Shown piece after piece: positions 62,974-64,000 of a DNA stretch of 64,000 nucleotides. A model generated the notes under the pieces. It made no database searches, had not been told where the DNA came from, and worked only from the letters and a program-made list of their open reading frames with translations. Location: NCBI RefSeq assembly GCF_030643785.1, contig NZ_CP094378.1, positions 1,054,001 to 1,118,000 of the forward strand, read 5' to 3'. The DNA is from Coxiella-like endosymbiont. Its GTDB lineage: Bacteria; Pseudomonadota; Gammaproteobacteria; Coxiellales; Coxiellaceae. The position numbers and the translations under genes are program-made. Each line of letters starts with the position of its first letter. The stretch's first letter is position 1.

Positions 62974-63440
62974 ATAATCAATAGCTTTGAGCAAACTAAA
63001 ATTTAATTAAATAATTGGTTTTCAGAAAAATATTGCGAAACACAAGTTAATATCATTAGATCTTATTTTGAAGCAGCTTCATTAAACGAAAATAAGCATA
63101 AACCTGAACACTCATATTTTAAACTTATAAAAAATAAAAAAAGAACTTAAAAAAACAGAATTTACTCAATTCATTCAAAACAACTAGAAGTATTGAGTCT
63201 CAAAAAATATAAAATCTGGACAGAATATTTTTTCCTTGTATACAGAAGAATTCCAAAAATTTTTATAACCAAAGATGACAGATATTAATTTATACTACGG
63301 ATTATCGAGTATTATACTTGATTTTAATTATGAATGAAAGTTATTAAATAATTTCGATGATATTGAAATAGTCCTTTATTTTTTAAACAGTTTAAGTACT
63401 ACCATCTCAGATAAAAAATCTAATTTTTAACGACTGTTGG

Positions 63441-64000
63441 AGCTTTTTCAAGATTGGGTTGAATAATCTATGTGTTAAAATATTTTTATTACTGGTTAGA
63501 TAAAAAATCATTAAAATTAGATATCGTCAGATATCGATCATTGTTGTAATCATTTGTTCACAATGATACTCAAAGATAATCATTTTTATATCATCAGCGG
63601 CATTGCTTAATCTTTGCTAGCGTTAATCAATGCTCAAAAACTTATAGTGCCCAGAAAATTTGATCTTCTTAAAAAGATGTGCGTTGATCACTTATTGGAC
63701 AGTACAACGATCCTCAAATTCTTCCCAATTCCATAAAAAATCCGATCATGAAAAAGCAATTATTAGGATTTGTCCATCGTATATCTAGAATTATTTATGC
63801 ATTCGATCGATATGATCAAATTAATCCTAACTATAATGGTTAAAAAGTGGATTAAAAAGCAATAAGCTACTAATATTCTTATTTTTCGAAAGAATATCAA
63901 GGCTGGCCAGATCTTCGTGAATGTAAATTTAAACGTGAATGTAAATTTAAAAAAGAACTCATTATCCACACCACTAGTGTCATAGCACAACTGGAATAGC
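63441..64000. other. eroded DNA with faint plus-strand coding trace
   Basis: Plus strand around 63700-63990 reads LPNSIKNPIMKKQLLGFVH then RISRIIYAFDRYDQINPNYN and GWPDLRECKFK, with stops between and an 18-base duplication. No family recognised. The trace runs off the window. Confidence 0.3.
63916..63951. repeat. 18-bp perfect tandem duplication
   Basis: CGTGAATGTAAATTTAAA twice in tandem (63916-63933, 63934-63951). In frame with the faint plus-strand reading (RECKFKRECKFK). Confidence 0.92.

Larger units (their letters stand above)
62187..63440 (+). pseudogene. unrecognised large coding fossil
   Basis: Plus-strand protein-like blocks: MDVKSCQKYKEIKKLLPSVN and FLTVMGLLIGFDIRQKILFF (62187-62348), a frame of about 100 codons with one stop (62485-62790) containing MLLKRVNQYIDTFYNRKILI, then KELKYSDILYFYTYNDSLEI and RSYFEAASLNENKHKPEHSY. 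Tandem duplications at 62770-62795 and 62944-62973 interrupt it. Lys/Asn-rich, not recognised. Confidence 0.35.

Noticed and set aside
63763-63990. 75-codon minus-strand frame with FKFTFTFKFTFT
   Set aside because: The repeat comes from the 18-base duplication. The plus strand has the better coding trace.
55561-64000. Replication origin in the AT-rich region
   Set aside because: No DnaA-box cluster or dnaA/dnaN/gidA neighbours were seen. The AT richness fits pseudogene erosion.

Overview
The window reads as part of the chromosome of a reduced, host-restricted gammaproteobacterium of the Coxiella group (Legionellales), most likely a tick-type Coxiella-like endosymbiont. The evidence is the gene content and order (rpsO-pnp, galU/pgi beside a large LPS sugar cluster, purB, prfC, lptFG, valS, asmA-mutY-yggX), moderate AT richness in living genes, and very many genes caught at different stages of decay. 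The organism assignment is inference from gene content, not from a marker-gene search.

Layout. (1) 0.5-4.4 kb: remnant mgsA, frameshifted pnp, intact rpsO with a promoter, and a broken flippase-like gene. (2) 4.6-28.9 kb: a nucleotide-sugar and LPS/O-antigen region. galU, broken pgi, broken rfbA, a broken short-chain dehydrogenase and ugd lie on the minus strand. tviB and capI lie on the plus strand. A 16-kb minus-strand operon of twelve genes then runs from wbpE down to a glycosyltransferase at 12.6 kb. It contains an aminotransferase, a fused oxidoreductase-acetyltransferase, a WbpI-type 2-epimerase, two SDR epimerases, two asparagine-synthase-like amidotransferases, four glycosyltransferases (two frameshifted) and a ruined ABC flippase. 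With tviB this gives every step expected for a 2,3-diacetamido-2,3-dideoxyhexuronic acid, possibly amidated. (3) 29.1-36.9 kb: purB, then remnants of malic enzyme, an unknown membrane gene, a GNAT protein, a DJ-1/PfpI protein, an unknown gene and a MATE transporter. (4) 36.9-48.9 kb: prfC, lptG-lptF, a multiply frameshifted valS, a serine-hydrolase-fold gene with an altered catalytic motif, and an RND efflux pump with its adaptor. (5) 49-55.5 kb: a broken cytochrome P450, the asmA tail, intact mutY-yggX, a broken rhodanese, tRNA-Phe with an integrase fragment beside it, and a broken RCC1-repeat gene. (6) 55.5-64 kb: very AT-rich DNA with no intact gene, holding readable fossils of a GNAT protein, a possible FAD monooxygenase, a sensor histidine kinase and a type I polyketide synthase (ACP plus ketosynthase).

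Two mutational signatures run through the window. Most frameshifts in otherwise conserved genes are single-base losses or gains in homopolymers (pnp, pgi twice, capI, two glycosyltransferases, valS several times). Separately, there are many perfect or near-perfect tandem duplications of 7-18 bases, mostly in decaying DNA but once in frame inside lptG. Because valS is normally essential, the homopolymer breaks there are either assembly errors or are rescued during expression. The sequence alone cannot decide which.
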